Source: Achromobacter deleyi
GTDB taxonomy: Bacteria; Pseudomonadota; Gammaproteobacteria; Burkholderiales; Burkholderiaceae_B
DNA length: 64,000 nucleotides
NCBI RefSeq assembly: GCF_902859705.1
Contig: NZ_CADIJO010000003.1
Span: 248,001 to 312,000, forward strand
Direction: 5' to 3'
In this document: positions 43,600 through 55,176 of the stretch, one piece after another
How the letters are laid out: every line of letters begins with the position of its first letter
Position numbering within the stretch: the stretch's first letter is position 1
Notes under the pieces: generated by a model
Databases searched by the model: none
The model's input: only the letters and a program-made list of their open reading frames with translations
Told to the model about the DNA's origin: nothing
Made by a program: the position numbers and the translations under genes

Positions 43600-43659
43600 A
43601 AAAAAGCCGGCCCGCTTTCGCGATACCGGCTTTCAGCTAAAAGTGTCGGGAAACACTTT
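43600..43659 (-). terminator. Two terminators downstream of tRNA-Pro
   Basis: On the leftward strand a first hairpin (ACACTTT / AAAGTGT at 43639-43659) with a short T-run is followed by a stronger one (AAAGCCGG / CCGGCTTT at 43603-43633) ending in TTTTTT. Both lie just after the tRNA 3' end. Confidence 0.8.
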
Positions 43660-43679
43660 CAAGAATTCGACCACTTCAA

Positions 43680-43757
<78 letters not shown>

Positions 43758-43884
43758 AGTCTTACTACTTACTACTTCGACTTCGTTGCGCTCAGTGCAA
43801 CCAAATCATTTTTCGCTTTCCACCAAAGGGCTTGGGGGTTCCAAGATCCTCGGGTTTTGGTGAACTTCTTTCGCTGCCTTTCGG

Positions 43885-44880
43885 TTAGCGATCTCTATTC
43901 ACCGCGAAAGCGCAGAATTCTAACAGAGAATTTAGAAAAGGGGAAACGGGGTAGTTCGACAGGGCTTCGCGGGCGCGATCCGCCTCGGCCACGGCGGCCT
44001 GGCGGGCGTGGTCCAGCGCGTCGGTCGCCTGGATGGCGGCGGCCACGGCGGCGAAGTCGGCGTCGCCCGTCTTGATGGCGTCGCGGATCAGTTGCTGCTG
44101 CTCGGGCGTGCCCACTTCCATCACGCGGATCAGCGGCAGCGTGGGCTTGCCCTCGCGCAGGTCGTCGCCCACGTTCTTGCCCAGCGCGGTGGCGTCGCCG
44201 CTGTAGTCCAGCACGTCGTCCACCAACTGGAAGGCCGTGCCCACATGACGGCCGTAGGCGGCCGCGGCGGCTTCCTGCTCGGGCGTGGCGCCGGCCAGCA
44301 CCGCGCCGACCTGGGCAGCGGCCTCGAACAGTTTGGCGGTCTTGTAGCGCACCACTTGCAGGTAGCGTTCCTGCGACACGTCCGGGTCGTGCACGTTCAA
44401 GAGCTGCAGCACCTCGCCCTCGGCGATCACCGTGGTGGCCTCGGACAGGATGCTCATGATGCGCATCGAGTCGGCCTCGACCATCATCTCGAACGAGCGG
44501 GAATAGAGATAGTCGCCCACCAGCACGCTGGCGGCGTTGCCGAACACCGCGTTGGCGGTCTCGCGGCCACGGCGCAGGTCGGATTCATCGACCACGTCGT
44601 CGTGCAGCAGCGTCGCGGTATGGATGAATTCCACCACGGCGGCCAGCAGCTGGTGATGCGTCCCTTCATAGCCCAGGGCGCGCGCCACCATCAGCACCAT
44701 CGCCGGGCGCATGCGCTTGCCGCCCGCCCCAATGATGTAATCGCCGATCGTACGGATCAGCACCACATCGGAATTCAGCCGCTCGCGGATAACCGCATCG
44801 ACGGCTTTCATATCGTCAGCTATGGGGGCAATGAGCGCGGGGAGATTCAAGACGTATCCGGAGTGTGAAACGAGCCGCAT
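43885..44880 (-). CDS. ispB: Octaprenyl diphosphate synthase (trans-prenyltransferase)
   Basis: Class I polyprenyl synthase of 331 residues that makes the ubiquinone side chain. The first aspartate-rich motif is LLHDDVVDESD near residue 92 and the second is QLVDDVLDYSGD near 218. GGKRMRPAMVLM and GEVLQLLNV are also family-specific. The start is uncertain: the ATG at 44880 gives MRLVSHSGYVLNLPALIAPI, while homologues usually begin near LPALIAPIADDMKAV, possibly from an in-frame TTG downstream. It is divergent from rplU-rpmA, a common arrangement in proteobacteria. Confidence 0.94.
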   Translation of the reverse strand: MRLVSHSGYVLNLPALIAPIADDMKAVDAVIRERLNSDVVLIRTIGDYIIGAGGKRMRPAMVLMVARALGYEGTHHQLLAAVVEFIHTATLLHDDVVDESDLRRGRETANAVFGNAASVLVGDYLYSRSFEMMVEADSMRIMSILSEATTVIAEGEVLQLLNVHDPDVSQERYLQVVRYKTAKLFEAAAQVGAVLAGATPEQEAAAAAYGRHVGTAFQLVDDVLDYSGDATALGKNVGDDLREGKPTLPLIRVMEVGTPEQQQLIRDAIKTGDADFAAVAAAIQATDALDHARQAAVAEADRAREALSNYPVSPFLNSLLEFCAFAVNRDR

Positions 44881-45106
44881 GTAACAGCTCTTACCGCTGG
44901 GCCCGCCGGGATGGCAGGGGGGATTCGACCAACGATTATACGGGGTGTCACGAACCGTAGCCGGGCCTCGTCGCCCCTGCGCCCAGGGGCCGGACGGCAC
45001 AACGCCCAGCGCTTGCGGCCCCATGATCAGACCCCGTTATTTGACGCCACCCTGGCCTGTCCGCGGCGCCCACGCGACACCTAAGCCCTTACCCTGCAAG
45101 CGCTTT

Positions 45107-45135
45107 TTGACTTTTCCCCAGCCCCACGCTAATAT
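45107..45135 (+). promoter_or_regulatory. Sigma-70 promoter of rplU-rpmA
   Basis: TTGACT (45107-45112) and TAATAT (45130-45135) are exactly 17 bp apart, close to consensus. The promoter lies ~230 bp upstream of rplU and would give a long leader. Confidence 0.8.
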
Positions 45136-45203
45136 CCCGGATTCGGTCAGTGATGGCCGAATTACGTCGGTGAATTACGCACTACGCGCTTAGCGAAATG
45201 CCT

Positions 45204-45252
45204 GGCGGCCCCACGCAAATTCTGCATCGCAGAATCTGCGCGAGGCCCCCGC
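45204..45252 (+). promoter_or_regulatory. Leader hairpin in the rplU-rpmA 5' untranslated region
   Basis: ATTCTGC-ATC-GCAGAAT (45219-45235) is a perfect 7-bp stem. It extends through GCA/TGC and, past internal loops, GGCGG..CC / GG..CCGCC to a longer imperfect stem. It lies between the promoter and the rplU start in the 484-bp ispB/rplU gap. It may be a target for ribosomal-protein feedback; that is inference. Confidence 0.45.
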
Positions 45253-45364
45253 CCGGCATCAGCCAGCCAGAACATCCTGGCCCGGCAATCTCTCTATAGC
45301 AAGTACCGCCAGCCCAGCAGGGCCGGCTGCGAATAAGCCCATTTACCTATTTAAGGAATACCCC

Positions 45365-45676
45365 ATGTACGCGGTCGTAAAAACCGGTGGCAAGCAGTAC
45401 CGTGTTGCCATTGGCGAAAAACTCAAGATAGAACAGATACCGGCAGACATTGGGCAAGAAATCACCCTGGATCAAGTGCTGTCCGTGGGCGAAGGCGACC
45501 AACTGAAAGTTGGCACGCCCCTCGTCTCGGGCGCCGTGATCAAGGCAACGGTTCTTGCGCAAGGCCGCCACGACAAGGTCAAGATCTTCAAGATGCGCCG
45601 TCGCAAGCACTACCAGAAGCGTCAGGGCCACCGTCAGAACTACACCGAAATCCGCATCGAAGCCATCACGGCTTAA
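45365..45676 (+). CDS. rplU: Large ribosomal subunit protein bL21
   Basis: Ribosomal protein of 103 residues starting [26 protein letters not shown], the standard L21 opening, and containing the C-terminal signature [19 protein letters not shown] (near residues 75-93) and ending in EIRIEAITA. It binds 23S rRNA. It is first in the operon rplU-rpmA, with obgE 181 bp further on. Confidence 0.98.
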   Translation: MYAVVKTGGKQYRVAIGEKLKIEQIPADIGQEITLDQVLSVGEGDQLKVGTPLVSGAVIKATVLAQGRHDKVKIFKMRRRKHYQKRQGHRQNYTEIRIEAITA

Positions 45677-45711
45677 GAAGCGACTCGGTACCACATTAGC
45701 AGGAGCTAAAA

Positions 45712-45972
45712 ATGGCACAGAAAAAGGGCGGCGGCTCTACGCGAAACGGACGCGACTCAGAATCGAAGCGTCTGGGCGTCAAGGCTTTCGGCGGTGAACT
45801 GATTCCCGCTGGTTCGATCATCGTGCGTCAGCGCGGTACCCGTTTCCACGCTGGCGTGAACGTCGGCATGGGCAAGGACCACACCCTGTTCGCGCTGATC
45901 GACGGCAAGGTTCAATTCGGCTTCAAGGGCGCGTTGAACAAGCAAACCGTTTCGATCGTCGCCGCCGAGTAA
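45712..45972 (+). CDS. rpmA: Large ribosomal subunit protein bL27
   Basis: Ribosomal protein of 86 residues. [19 protein letters not shown] is the typical flexible N-terminal tail that reaches the peptidyl transferase centre, and [19 protein letters not shown] is the family signature. A ribosome binding site (AGGAG) lies upstream. It follows rplU by 35 bp. Confidence 0.98.
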   Translation: MAQKKGGGSTRNGRDSESKRLGVKAFGGELIPAGSIIVRQRGTRFHAGVNVGMGKDHTLFALIDGKVQFGFKGALNKQTVSIVAAE

Positions 45973-46064
45973 TCGGCAATCGCGTCCGCGGCCCACGCGG
46001 CGGACGCAGCACGATCCGGCACACGGCAAGGTCGCCCCGGCGACCTGCCCCACGCCAGAACGGC

Positions 46065-46096
46065 AAAAGCCCTGTCGCACGCGGCAGGGCTTTTTT
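46065..46096 (+). terminator. Rho-independent terminator after rpmA
   Basis: AAAAGCCCTGTC and GGCAGGGCTTTT form a stable stem with a 6-base loop, followed by a run of six T. It ends the rplU-rpmA message 93 bp past the stop codon. Confidence 0.9.
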
Positions 46097-46132
46097 CCTT
46101 CCAGGCCAGCGCCATCGCGGCGCAGCCTCTAA

Positions 46133-47290
<1,158 letters not shown>

Positions 47291-47345
47291 GCCATAATCG
47301 CAGTCCTTCCGATTACGTCTTTTCTCGCCGCAGCCGGGCCCCAAC

Positions 47346-48482
47346 ATGTCTGCTGAATCACCCGCCGTTTCCGTCGTCACCCACGCCCAGCGCCTGGTCG
47401 CCAAAGTCGGCTCGTCGCTGGTCACCAACGAAGGCCGCGGCCTGGACCGCGCCGCCGTCGCCCACTGGGCCGCGCAGATCGCTTCCCTGCACAAGCAGGG
47501 CAAGCAGATCGTGCTGGTTTCCAGCGGCGCCATCGCCGAGGGCATGGCGCGGCTGGGCTGGCGCAAGCGCCCGTCGGTCATGCACGAGCTGCAGGCCGCC
47601 GCCGCGGTAGGCCAGATGGGCCTGTGCCAGGCCTATGAAGCCGCCTTCGCCGAATACGGCCTGCGCACCGCGCAGATTCTGCTGACCCACGAAGACCTGG
47701 CCGACCGCCACCGCTACCTGAACGCGCGCAGCACCATCTTCGCGCTGCTGCGCCTGGGCGTGGTGCCCATCGTCAACGAGAACGACACGGTCGTCACCGA
47801 CGAAATCCGCCTGGGCGACAACGACACGCTGGGCGCCCTGGTCACCAACCTGATCGAAGCCGACACGCTGATCATCCTGACGGACCAGCGTGGCCTGTAC
47901 GACTCGGACCCCCGCAAGAATCCCGACGCCAAGTTCATGGCGCATGCGCAGGCTGGCGATGCGTCGCTGGAAGCCATGGCGGGCGGCGCCGGCAGCGGCA
48001 TCGGCACCGGCGGCATGCTGACCAAGGTGCTGGCCGCCAAGCGCGCCGCGCACAGCGGCGCACACACCATCATCGCCTCGGGCCGCGAACCCAATGTGCT
48101 GACCCGCCTGGCACAAGGCGAATGCATCGGCAGCGAATTGCGCGCCGTGCTGCCGGTGTGGTCTGCCCGCAAGCAATGGCTGGCCGACCACCTGCGGCTG
48201 CGCGGCCGCGTGGTGCTGGACGACGGCGCCGTGCAGGCGCTGCTGCGCGAAGGCAAGAGCCTCTTGCCGATCGGCGTGGTCGAGGTCGAAGGCGAATTCG
48301 GCCGCGGCGATGTCGTCGCCTGCGTCGACAGCCAGGGCCGCGAATGCGCCCGCGGCCTGATCAATTATTCGTCGGCGGACACCCGCCGCATCTTGCGCCA
48401 GCCCTCGTCGCAGATCGCCCGCATCCTGGGCAGCATGACCGACCCCGAGCTCATGCACCGCGACAACCTGGTGGTGCTCTAG
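47346..48482 (+). CDS. proB: Glutamate 5-kinase
   Basis: Kinase of 378 residues for the first step of proline synthesis. The amino-acid-kinase domain has [18 protein letters not shown] near residue 17, [17 protein letters not shown] near 56, FAENDTV-type [23 protein letters not shown] near 140 and [18 protein letters not shown] near 179. The C-terminal PUA domain begins about residue 285 ([15 protein letters not shown]). It is 55 bp downstream of obgE and probably co-transcribed. Confidence 0.97.
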   Translation: MSAESPAVSVVTHAQRLVAKVGSSLVTNEGRGLDRAAVAHWAAQIASLHKQGKQIVLVSSGAIAEGMARLGWRKRPSVMHELQAAAAVGQMGLCQAYEAAFAEYGLRTAQILLTHEDLADRHRYLNARSTIFALLRLGVVPIVNENDTVVTDEIRLGDNDTLGALVTNLIEADTLIILTDQRGLYDSDPRKNPDAKFMAHAQAGDASLEAMAGGAGSGIGTGGMLTKVLAAKRAAHSGAHTIIASGREPNVLTRLAQGECIGSELRAVLPVWSARKQWLADHLRLRGRVVLDDGAVQALLREGKSLLPIGVVEVEGEFGRGDVVACVDSQGRECARGLINYSSADTRRILRQPSSQIARILGSMTDPELMHRDNLVVL

Positions 48483-48493
48483 CAAGCCACTGC

Positions 48494-48517
48494 GCAGGCT
48501 GGCATGCGCCAGCCTGC
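48494..48517. terminator. Hairpin between convergent proB and the OmpR-like gene
   Basis: A perfect 10-bp stem GCAGGCTGGC / GCCAGCCTGC with loop ATGC begins 12 bp past the proB stop. No T-run follows on either strand. Confidence 0.55.
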
Positions 48518-48592
48518 CGCCCTCTTCCTGCCGCCCTATTCTCCTCGCGTTCCCTTGCTGGCTTTGGGCTGCACCCGCCTGACGGCCTGCTA

Positions 48593-49279
48593 CTAGCCCG
48601 GCTCCGCCCCGCCCTGCGGCAGCAGCATGTAGCCCCACCCCCGCACCGCCAGCACCGGCAATTCGAAATTGCGCCGCCGCGCCTTGGTGCGCAGACGTGA
48701 CACCAGGACATCCACGCGCCGCGCGCCGTCCTGGGGATCCCGCGCCGCGTCGGGAAAGAACCCTTCGCGATGCAGGCATTGGCCCGGCGCGCCCAGCAAG
48801 CTGACAAAAAAAGCGCGCTCGGTGTGCGTCAAGGGCAGGCGTTCGCCATCCGGCCCGGCCAGCATGCGGCCCGGCGCATCGACCCGCCATTGCGGCCGCG
48901 CGACGGGTGCAGGACGCCCGCCGCGGATCAGATTGCGCAGGACGGCGTCCCACTCTTCGTCCGTGGCATTGGATGGCACACACGCATGCGCACCGGCATC
49001 CAGCGCGGCGATACGCGCTTGCGGGCAATCGGAAGCAGGCTGCCACACCACGGCGGCCGCAGGTGCCGCGATGCGCAGCGCCAGGATCAATGCCGGCAGA
49101 TCCTGCCCTGCGCCGAAGACCACCACGGCCTCGGCGCAGGTGTGACGCAGCCGCGCCAGCAGATCGTCGGGCGACTCGCACAGGCTGACCCGCCAATGAA
49201 ATTGACGTAAGGTATGCACGAAGTTATTGCACGCCATTCCATCACGTTGCACGACGAGGACGTGACCTATTTCCTGCAT
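48593..49279 (-). CDS. OmpR-type DNA-binding regulator with a degenerate receiver domain
   Basis: Protein of 228 residues. The C-terminal winged helix (residues about 135-222) matches OmpR/PhoB effectors: LPLTHTERAFFVSLLGAPGQCLHREGF, RRVDVLVSRLRTKARR and AVRGWGYMLLP. The N-terminal half has receiver-like alternation but lacks the acidic pair (HVLVVQRDG), the phospho-accepting aspartate (EAVVVFGAG) and the conserved lysine (ACVPSN). It therefore cannot be phosphorylated in the usual way. No histidine kinase is adjacent. It is divergent from an XRE regulator. Confidence 0.87.
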   Translation of the reverse strand: MQEIGHVLVVQRDGMACNNFVHTLRQFHWRVSLCESPDDLLARLRHTCAEAVVVFGAGQDLPALILALRIAAPAAAVVWQPASDCPQARIAALDAGAHACVPSNATDEEWDAVLRNLIRGGRPAPVARPQWRVDAPGRMLAGPDGERLPLTHTERAFFVSLLGAPGQCLHREGFFPDAARDPQDGARRVDVLVSRLRTKARRRNFELPVLAVRGWGYMLLPQGGAEPG

Positions 49280-49358
49280 GCGATCGTCTCCCCGAACTTA
49301 TCACGTAAGTAATATTTATAGCTACCAAAGTGCCTACGGCGCAAGCTTCAATCGACGC

Positions 49359-49814
49359 GTGAAAACATTTTCAGACCGACTGAAGCATGCTCGTCTCTTG
49401 CGTGGCCACACGCAGAAGACCGTCGCACGCCTGGCGCGCCTCTCGCAAAGCGCGATCGGCAGCTATGAAAGCGGGCTGCGGCATTCCAGCCGTTCGCTGC
49501 GCAAACTGGCGCAAGTCCTGAAGGTCGAGCTCGAATGGCTCGAAACCGGCAAAGGCCCCATGGAGCTTCCCATGGAAGGCTACGATCTCACCGATACGCT
49601 GCCGCCTGTCAGTGGCGTATCCGAATCGCTGCCGCGCCCTGCCGGCCGCCGTCCGCGTCCGCAGGCGCCATGGCCGTTTCCCAACATTGCCCCCGCGCAG
49701 TTCGATACGCTGACCCCGGACGACCGGGCCATGCTCGAAGCCCTGACGCAGACCTTCATTGAAATGGCGCAAGCGCGCCGCGGCGTGAAACCCCGCGGCC
49801 GCAAGGCCGGCTGA
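49359..49814 (+). CDS. XRE-family DNA-binding protein
   Basis: Protein of about 151 residues if started at the GTG at 49359 (VKTFSDRLKHARLLRGHTQ). The helix-turn-helix is TVARLARLSQSAIGSYESGLRHSSRSLRKLAQVL, followed by LEWLETGKGPM, typical of Cro/CI-type repressors, then a proline/arginine-rich tail. An ATG at 49278 would add 27 residues but would overlap the divergent OmpR-like gene, so the shorter form is preferred. The AT-rich gap 49297-49330 probably carries promoters for both. Its target is unknown. Confidence 0.8.
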   Translation: MKTFSDRLKHARLLRGHTQKTVARLARLSQSAIGSYESGLRHSSRSLRKLAQVLKVELEWLETGKGPMELPMEGYDLTDTLPPVSGVSESLPRPAGRRPRPQAPWPFPNIAPAQFDTLTPDDRAMLEALTQTFIEMAQARRGVKPRGRKAG

Positions 49815-49847
49815 CCACGGCCCGCCCCCACCGCAGCAGGACAAAAA

Positions 49848-49869
49848 AAACCCGGCCAAGGCCGGGTTT
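49848..49869. terminator. Bidirectional terminator between XRE and lipoprotein genes
   Basis: AAACCCGGCC-AA-GGCCGGGTTT is a perfect 10-bp stem. It is flanked by eight A on one side and TTTC on the other, and lies between convergent genes, so it can serve both strands. Confidence 0.85.
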
Positions 49870-49886
49870 CTTGCGCGTGGGCCCGA

Positions 49887-50456
49887 TCAGGGCTTGGCGG
49901 GCGCCGGAGCCGGCGCGGCACCTGCAGCCGGTGCGCTTTCGCCGCGGATCTTGGCAGCGATGTCGGACGCGGCCTGGGCCGACGGCACGCCGAAGGCCAG
50001 CACGCCACGGTTCAGGGGTTCGCCGATTTTCGGGGCGGCGATCAACTCGCGGTCGATGACCAAGGCCAGCATGTTGCCAACGTTCTGGCTGCTGATTTCG
50101 TTCAACTTGCGAGCGCCGGCTTCCGAGAAGCGCAGGCCAACGAAGTTGGCGCCTTGACGGTCGACCAGGGCGGCGGCTTCGGTCAGATCCGCACGGGTCA
50201 GCGCCGGTTGCTGCTGCAGGTAGATCTTGCCATCCGGCAGGCTCAGTTCGACCAGGCCGGCGCCCGGCTGGGCCTGTGCCACATAGAACTCGACGATCGA
50301 AGCGGTAGCCGGTTGTTGGCCGGAAGGCTGCTGTTGGCCCGCCGTGTCGGGCGTGGCGGCGGCAGCGCCGGGTTTGGTCGGGGCGGTCTTGCAACCTGCA
50401 AGCGCAAGGGTCATGACGACCAGTGCAGGCGCCAATTTGCGTAGGGTCAGTTGCAT
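49887..50456 (-). CDS. Lipoprotein with a SecDF P1 head-like domain
   Basis: Protein of 189 residues. MQLTLRKLAPALVVMTLALAGC is a lipoprotein signal with lipobox LAGC (Cys22). A linker rich in Ala, Pro and Gln precedes a domain with VEFYVAQAQPGAGLVELSL, LRFSEAGARKLNEIS and LALVIDRELIAAPKIGEPL. The last two follow the P1 head pattern of SecD, where a T/S-x-x-G-A-x-x-x-x-x-I segment leads to L-A-I-V-L-D-x-x-x-x-S-A-P. The C-terminus is an Ala/Pro tail. A ribosome binding site AAGGA precedes the ATG. No SecD membrane part is present. Function is unknown. Confidence 0.83.
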   Translation of the reverse strand: MQLTLRKLAPALVVMTLALAGCKTAPTKPGAAAATPDTAGQQQPSGQQPATASIVEFYVAQAQPGAGLVELSLPDGKIYLQQQPALTRADLTEAAALVDRQGANFVGLRFSEAGARKLNEISSQNVGNMLALVIDRELIAAPKIGEPLNRGVLAFGVPSAQAASDIAAKIRGESAPAAGAAPAPAPAKP

Positions 50457-50689
50457 GCTCGATTCCTTCTTAAGTGGACTGGAGCCGAAGGACTGACCCC
50501 CGGCTGACGGGAAAAAGTGTACAGAACATGTATGGCAGTGTCTCCGCAGTCTGATTCCAAATGTAAACCGGTACTACCGCCAGCGCCATGACACGGAGCC
50601 ACCCCACATGCGCCTGCTGCCGTCCGCCAGCCGCCCGCGTTACCGCGATGCAGCATCGCCCCGCATTCGCCTCCCGCCCTGGCAGGCTC

Positions 50690-50695
50690 TATACT
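50690..50695 (+). promoter_or_regulatory. Probable -10 element of thiC
   Basis: TATACT lies about 12 bp upstream of the first paired bases of the TPP riboswitch. A weak -35 (TTCGCC, 50666-50671) is 18 bp upstream. Transcription would start just before the riboswitch. Confidence 0.45.
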
Positions 50696-50706
50696 TCGCT
50701 TTCGCG

Positions 50707-52776
<2,070 letters not shown>

Positions 52777-52820
52777 TCTTCTGATCGTTGTTTGAAGCGC
52801 GTGGGTTCTGTTCTTGAGCC

Positions 52821-52985
52821 GCGCGTGACGGGGGCGGTGTGGGGTAGGCGGGGCTACGATTGCGGTCCGGAGCCTTCGCTCCGGACTCCCCCGTCCTCAT
52901 CCTCGTCCAGGCCTTCGGCCTTCCCTACGGATTCCGTCGGGCGCATCTAACGCCCCGCCTACCCCACACCGCCCCCGCCACGCGC
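52821..52985 (+). repeat. Structured repeat element, copy 1 (downstream of thiC)
   Basis: Arms at 52821-52854 and 52952-52985 are inverted repeats of 34 nt matching at 33 positions. The 97-nt loop holds a perfect 9-bp hairpin (GTCCGGAGC-CTTC-GCTCCGGAC, 52865-52886) and two smaller hairpins (AGGCC/GGCCT at 52909-52921, ACGG/CCGT at 52927-52937). The loop sequence recurs in copy 2 at 53503-53666 in the opposite orientation. Copy 1 reads in the thiC direction and could form the 3' end of its message. Confidence 0.85.
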
Positions 52986-53502
52986 TCACGATGAGGATTA
53001 ACCTCGATTGCTGGGGCGAGTGGTTTGCTTGGCATGCTAGCCACCATCGGAGGAGGGGTTGGCGGGGTGGGACGGTGCCCGCCTCGTGCCGGCCGCGCGG
53101 GCGGCCTTACGAGGCTTACGCGGTGTCTTGCGGGCACCGATGCCGCTCTCGCGCTTGCGAGGCATCACATCTTTTAATCCACAGCTGAATTGACGCCGCC
53201 TTCCCACCGATCTTCTATCGGCGCGGATGCCGCTGCGTTCCACATCAATGTGCAGCGCCCGATGGGCGGCGCGCGAGACAGTCAACATGCGCAAGCCAGT
53301 GCCCGCTCGCGCCGCCCATCACCGCCCCTCCCCCAACATGCGGACCCACTAGAAAACCAATCTCCACCAGCGCGAAGCGCAACCGCAACACTGTCAGCAA
53401 CACAAATGCCAAACGTGGCCGCCCGCGCGGCCGCGGCTTGGCGACCCTGTAGATCTCATGCCCTGACCACAGGTCTAGCAGCGCAACGAACCGAGACACG
53501 CG
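52986..53502. other. Stretch without a confident gene between the two structured repeats
   Basis: No frame here has convincing coding character. A leftward frame encodes a very basic peptide starting MPRKRESGIGARKTPRKPRK (about 53036-53164), and a rightward frame contains AKRGRPRGRG (near 53413-53442), an AT-hook-like run, with no usable start codon. These may be remnants of small DNA-binding proteins or chance. Confidence 0.4.
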
Positions 53503-53666
53503 TAGCCCGGCGCGGGGGTGGCTTGCGAAGTGGGCAACCTCGATGCGCCCGAGGGAATCTGAAGGGAGCCGAAGGCGGACGAAGATGACGAAGGGGAAGT
53601 CCGGAGCGAACGCTCCGGACCGCAATCGTGGGCGCCCACTCCGCAAGCCACCCCCGCGACGGGCGA
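53503..53666 (-). repeat. Structured repeat element, copy 2 (downstream of the FAD-linked dehydrogenase)
   Basis: Arms at 53503-53535 and 53634-53666 are inverted repeats of 33 nt with three mismatches. The 98-nt loop, read leftward, is about 80% identical to the copy 1 loop and has the same 9-bp hairpin (GTCCGGAGC-GTTC-GCTCCGGAC). The arm sequences differ from copy 1 in many positions but still pair with each other. It lies 92 bp past the stop codon of the leftward dehydrogenase, in the same orientation relative to that gene as copy 1 has to thiC. Confidence 0.83.
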
Positions 53667-53758
53667 CCTACGAAGCACCGGGTGACCTACGAAGCACCGA
53701 GCGACCGACGAAACACCGGACAATCGACGAAGCAATCCCCAACCTACAACGCCAAGCG

Positions 53759-55171
53759 TTAAAGCAGCTTCCCAGGATTCATGATCCCCTTAGGATCCAA
53801 CACCCGCTTGATCTCCCGCATCACCCGCAACTCCAACGCATCCTTGCTATGCAAGAAATGATCCCGCTTCAACTGCCCGATCCCGTGTTCCGCACTGATG
53901 CTTCCCCCGTACCGGTTCACCTCATCCAGCACCGCATCCGTAATCGCCGCCCCATGCTCCGCCACCCAGCCCTTGTCTGCGCCCGCCGGCCTGGACAGGT
54001 TGTAGTGCAGGTTGCCGTCGCCGAAGTGGCCGAAGATGAACGGGCGCAGGTCCGGGTAGAGTGCGCGGATGCGGGCTTCGGCCGATGCCATGAAGTCCGG
54101 GATGCTTTCGATCGGCAGCGATACGTCGTGCTTCAGGTGGGGGCCGTCCGCGCGTTGGGCTTCCGAGATTTCCTCGCGGAGTTTCCATAGCGCTTGCAGT
54201 TGCGCCAGCGATGCCGACACCGCCGCGTCCAGGCACAGGCCGCGTTCCAGCGCCGTGCCGATCACGTTTTCAAGCAACGCCGTCAGCGCAGCCTCGTCCG
54301 CCGTGTCCGCCAATTCCACCAGCACATAGGCCGGGTAGCGCTGGTCGAACGGTTCTTGTACGCCTGCCGCGTGCGTCAGCACCAGGTCCAGGCAGTCGCC
54401 CGAGAAATACTCGAAGGCTTGCAGGCGCGCGCCGCATTGCTCGAACAGGATCTCGAACAGCTGCAATGCCTGGGCCGGCGACTCTACCGCCGCCAGCACC
54501 ACCGAACGCACGTCCGTGCGCGGGAACAGACGCAGCGCCACTGCCGTAATCACGCCCAGCGTGCCTTCCGAACCGATCAGCAGCTGCTTCAGGTCGTAGC
54601 CCGTGTTGTCCTTGCGCAGCGTGCGCAGGCCGTTGAAGACCTCGCCGTTGGGCAGCACCGCTTCCAGGCCCAGCACCAGCTCGCGCGCCATCCCGTAGCG
54701 CACCACATTCACGCCGCCGGCATTGGTGGCGACGTTGCCGCCGATCTGGCTCGAGTCTTCCGCGGCCAGGCTCAGCGGCAGCAGGCGGCTGGCGTCTTGC
54801 GCGGCGCGGCGCAGGTTGCCCAGGATGCAACCGGCTTCGGCCACCATCGTATTGGCCACCGTGTCGATCGACCGTACGGCATTCATGCGATCCAGGCTGA
54901 GCACCACATTCACCGGCGCCGCATCCGGCGTGGCGCCGCCGCACAGGCCCGTATTGCCGCCGCGCGGCACCACCGGCACGCCGGCCTCGTTGCAGATCGC
55001 CAGGCAGGTCGAGACCTCGGCCGTCGTGCGCGGGCGGACCACCGCCTGCGCGTGGCCGTTGTACAGGCCGCGCCAGTCGGACAACCACGGGGCGATGTCG
55101 GCCTGGGCGGTGTAGACGGTATCGGAACCCAGGGCCTGGACCAGGCGCTGTGCAATATCGGTTGAGCTCAT
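53759..55171 (-). CDS. FAD-linked D-2-hydroxyacid dehydrogenase (D-2-hydroxyglutarate dehydrogenase-like)
   Basis: Flavoprotein of 470 residues in the GlcD/D2HGDH family. The FAD-binding PCMH domain has VPRGGNTGLCGGATPD near residue 68 and GGNVATNAGGVNVVRYGMAREL near 144. The C-terminal FAD-oxidase domain has FGHFGDGNLHYNLSRP near 386 with the metal-binding HFGDGNxH pattern, and SISAEHGIGQLKR near 430. The gene starts 5 bp after the stop of a GntR regulator and the two form an operon. Substrate could be D-2-hydroxyglutarate, D-lactate or a related acid. Confidence 0.92.
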   Translation of the reverse strand: MSSTDIAQRLVQALGSDTVYTAQADIAPWLSDWRGLYNGHAQAVVRPRTTAEVSTCLAICNEAGVPVVPRGGNTGLCGGATPDAAPVNVVLSLDRMNAVRSIDTVANTMVAEAGCILGNLRRAAQDASRLLPLSLAAEDSSQIGGNVATNAGGVNVVRYGMARELVLGLEAVLPNGEVFNGLRTLRKDNTGYDLKQLLIGSEGTLGVITAVALRLFPRTDVRSVVLAAVESPAQALQLFEILFEQCGARLQAFEYFSGDCLDLVLTHAAGVQEPFDQRYPAYVLVELADTADEAALTALLENVIGTALERGLCLDAAVSASLAQLQALWKLREEISEAQRADGPHLKHDVSLPIESIPDFMASAEARIRALYPDLRPFIFGHFGDGNLHYNLSRPAGADKGWVAEHGAAITDAVLDEVNRYGGSISAEHGIGQLKRDHFLHSKDALELRVMREIKRVLDPKGIMNPGKLL

Positions 55172-55176
55172 GATGT

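Noticed and set aside
53245..53735. Leftward frames across repeat copy 2 (for example a segment with RTSPSSSSSAFGSLQIPSG)
   Set aside because: The frame passes through the stem-loop repeat, so the serine-rich run is explained by the repeat sequence rather than by coding. No start or domain supports a gene.
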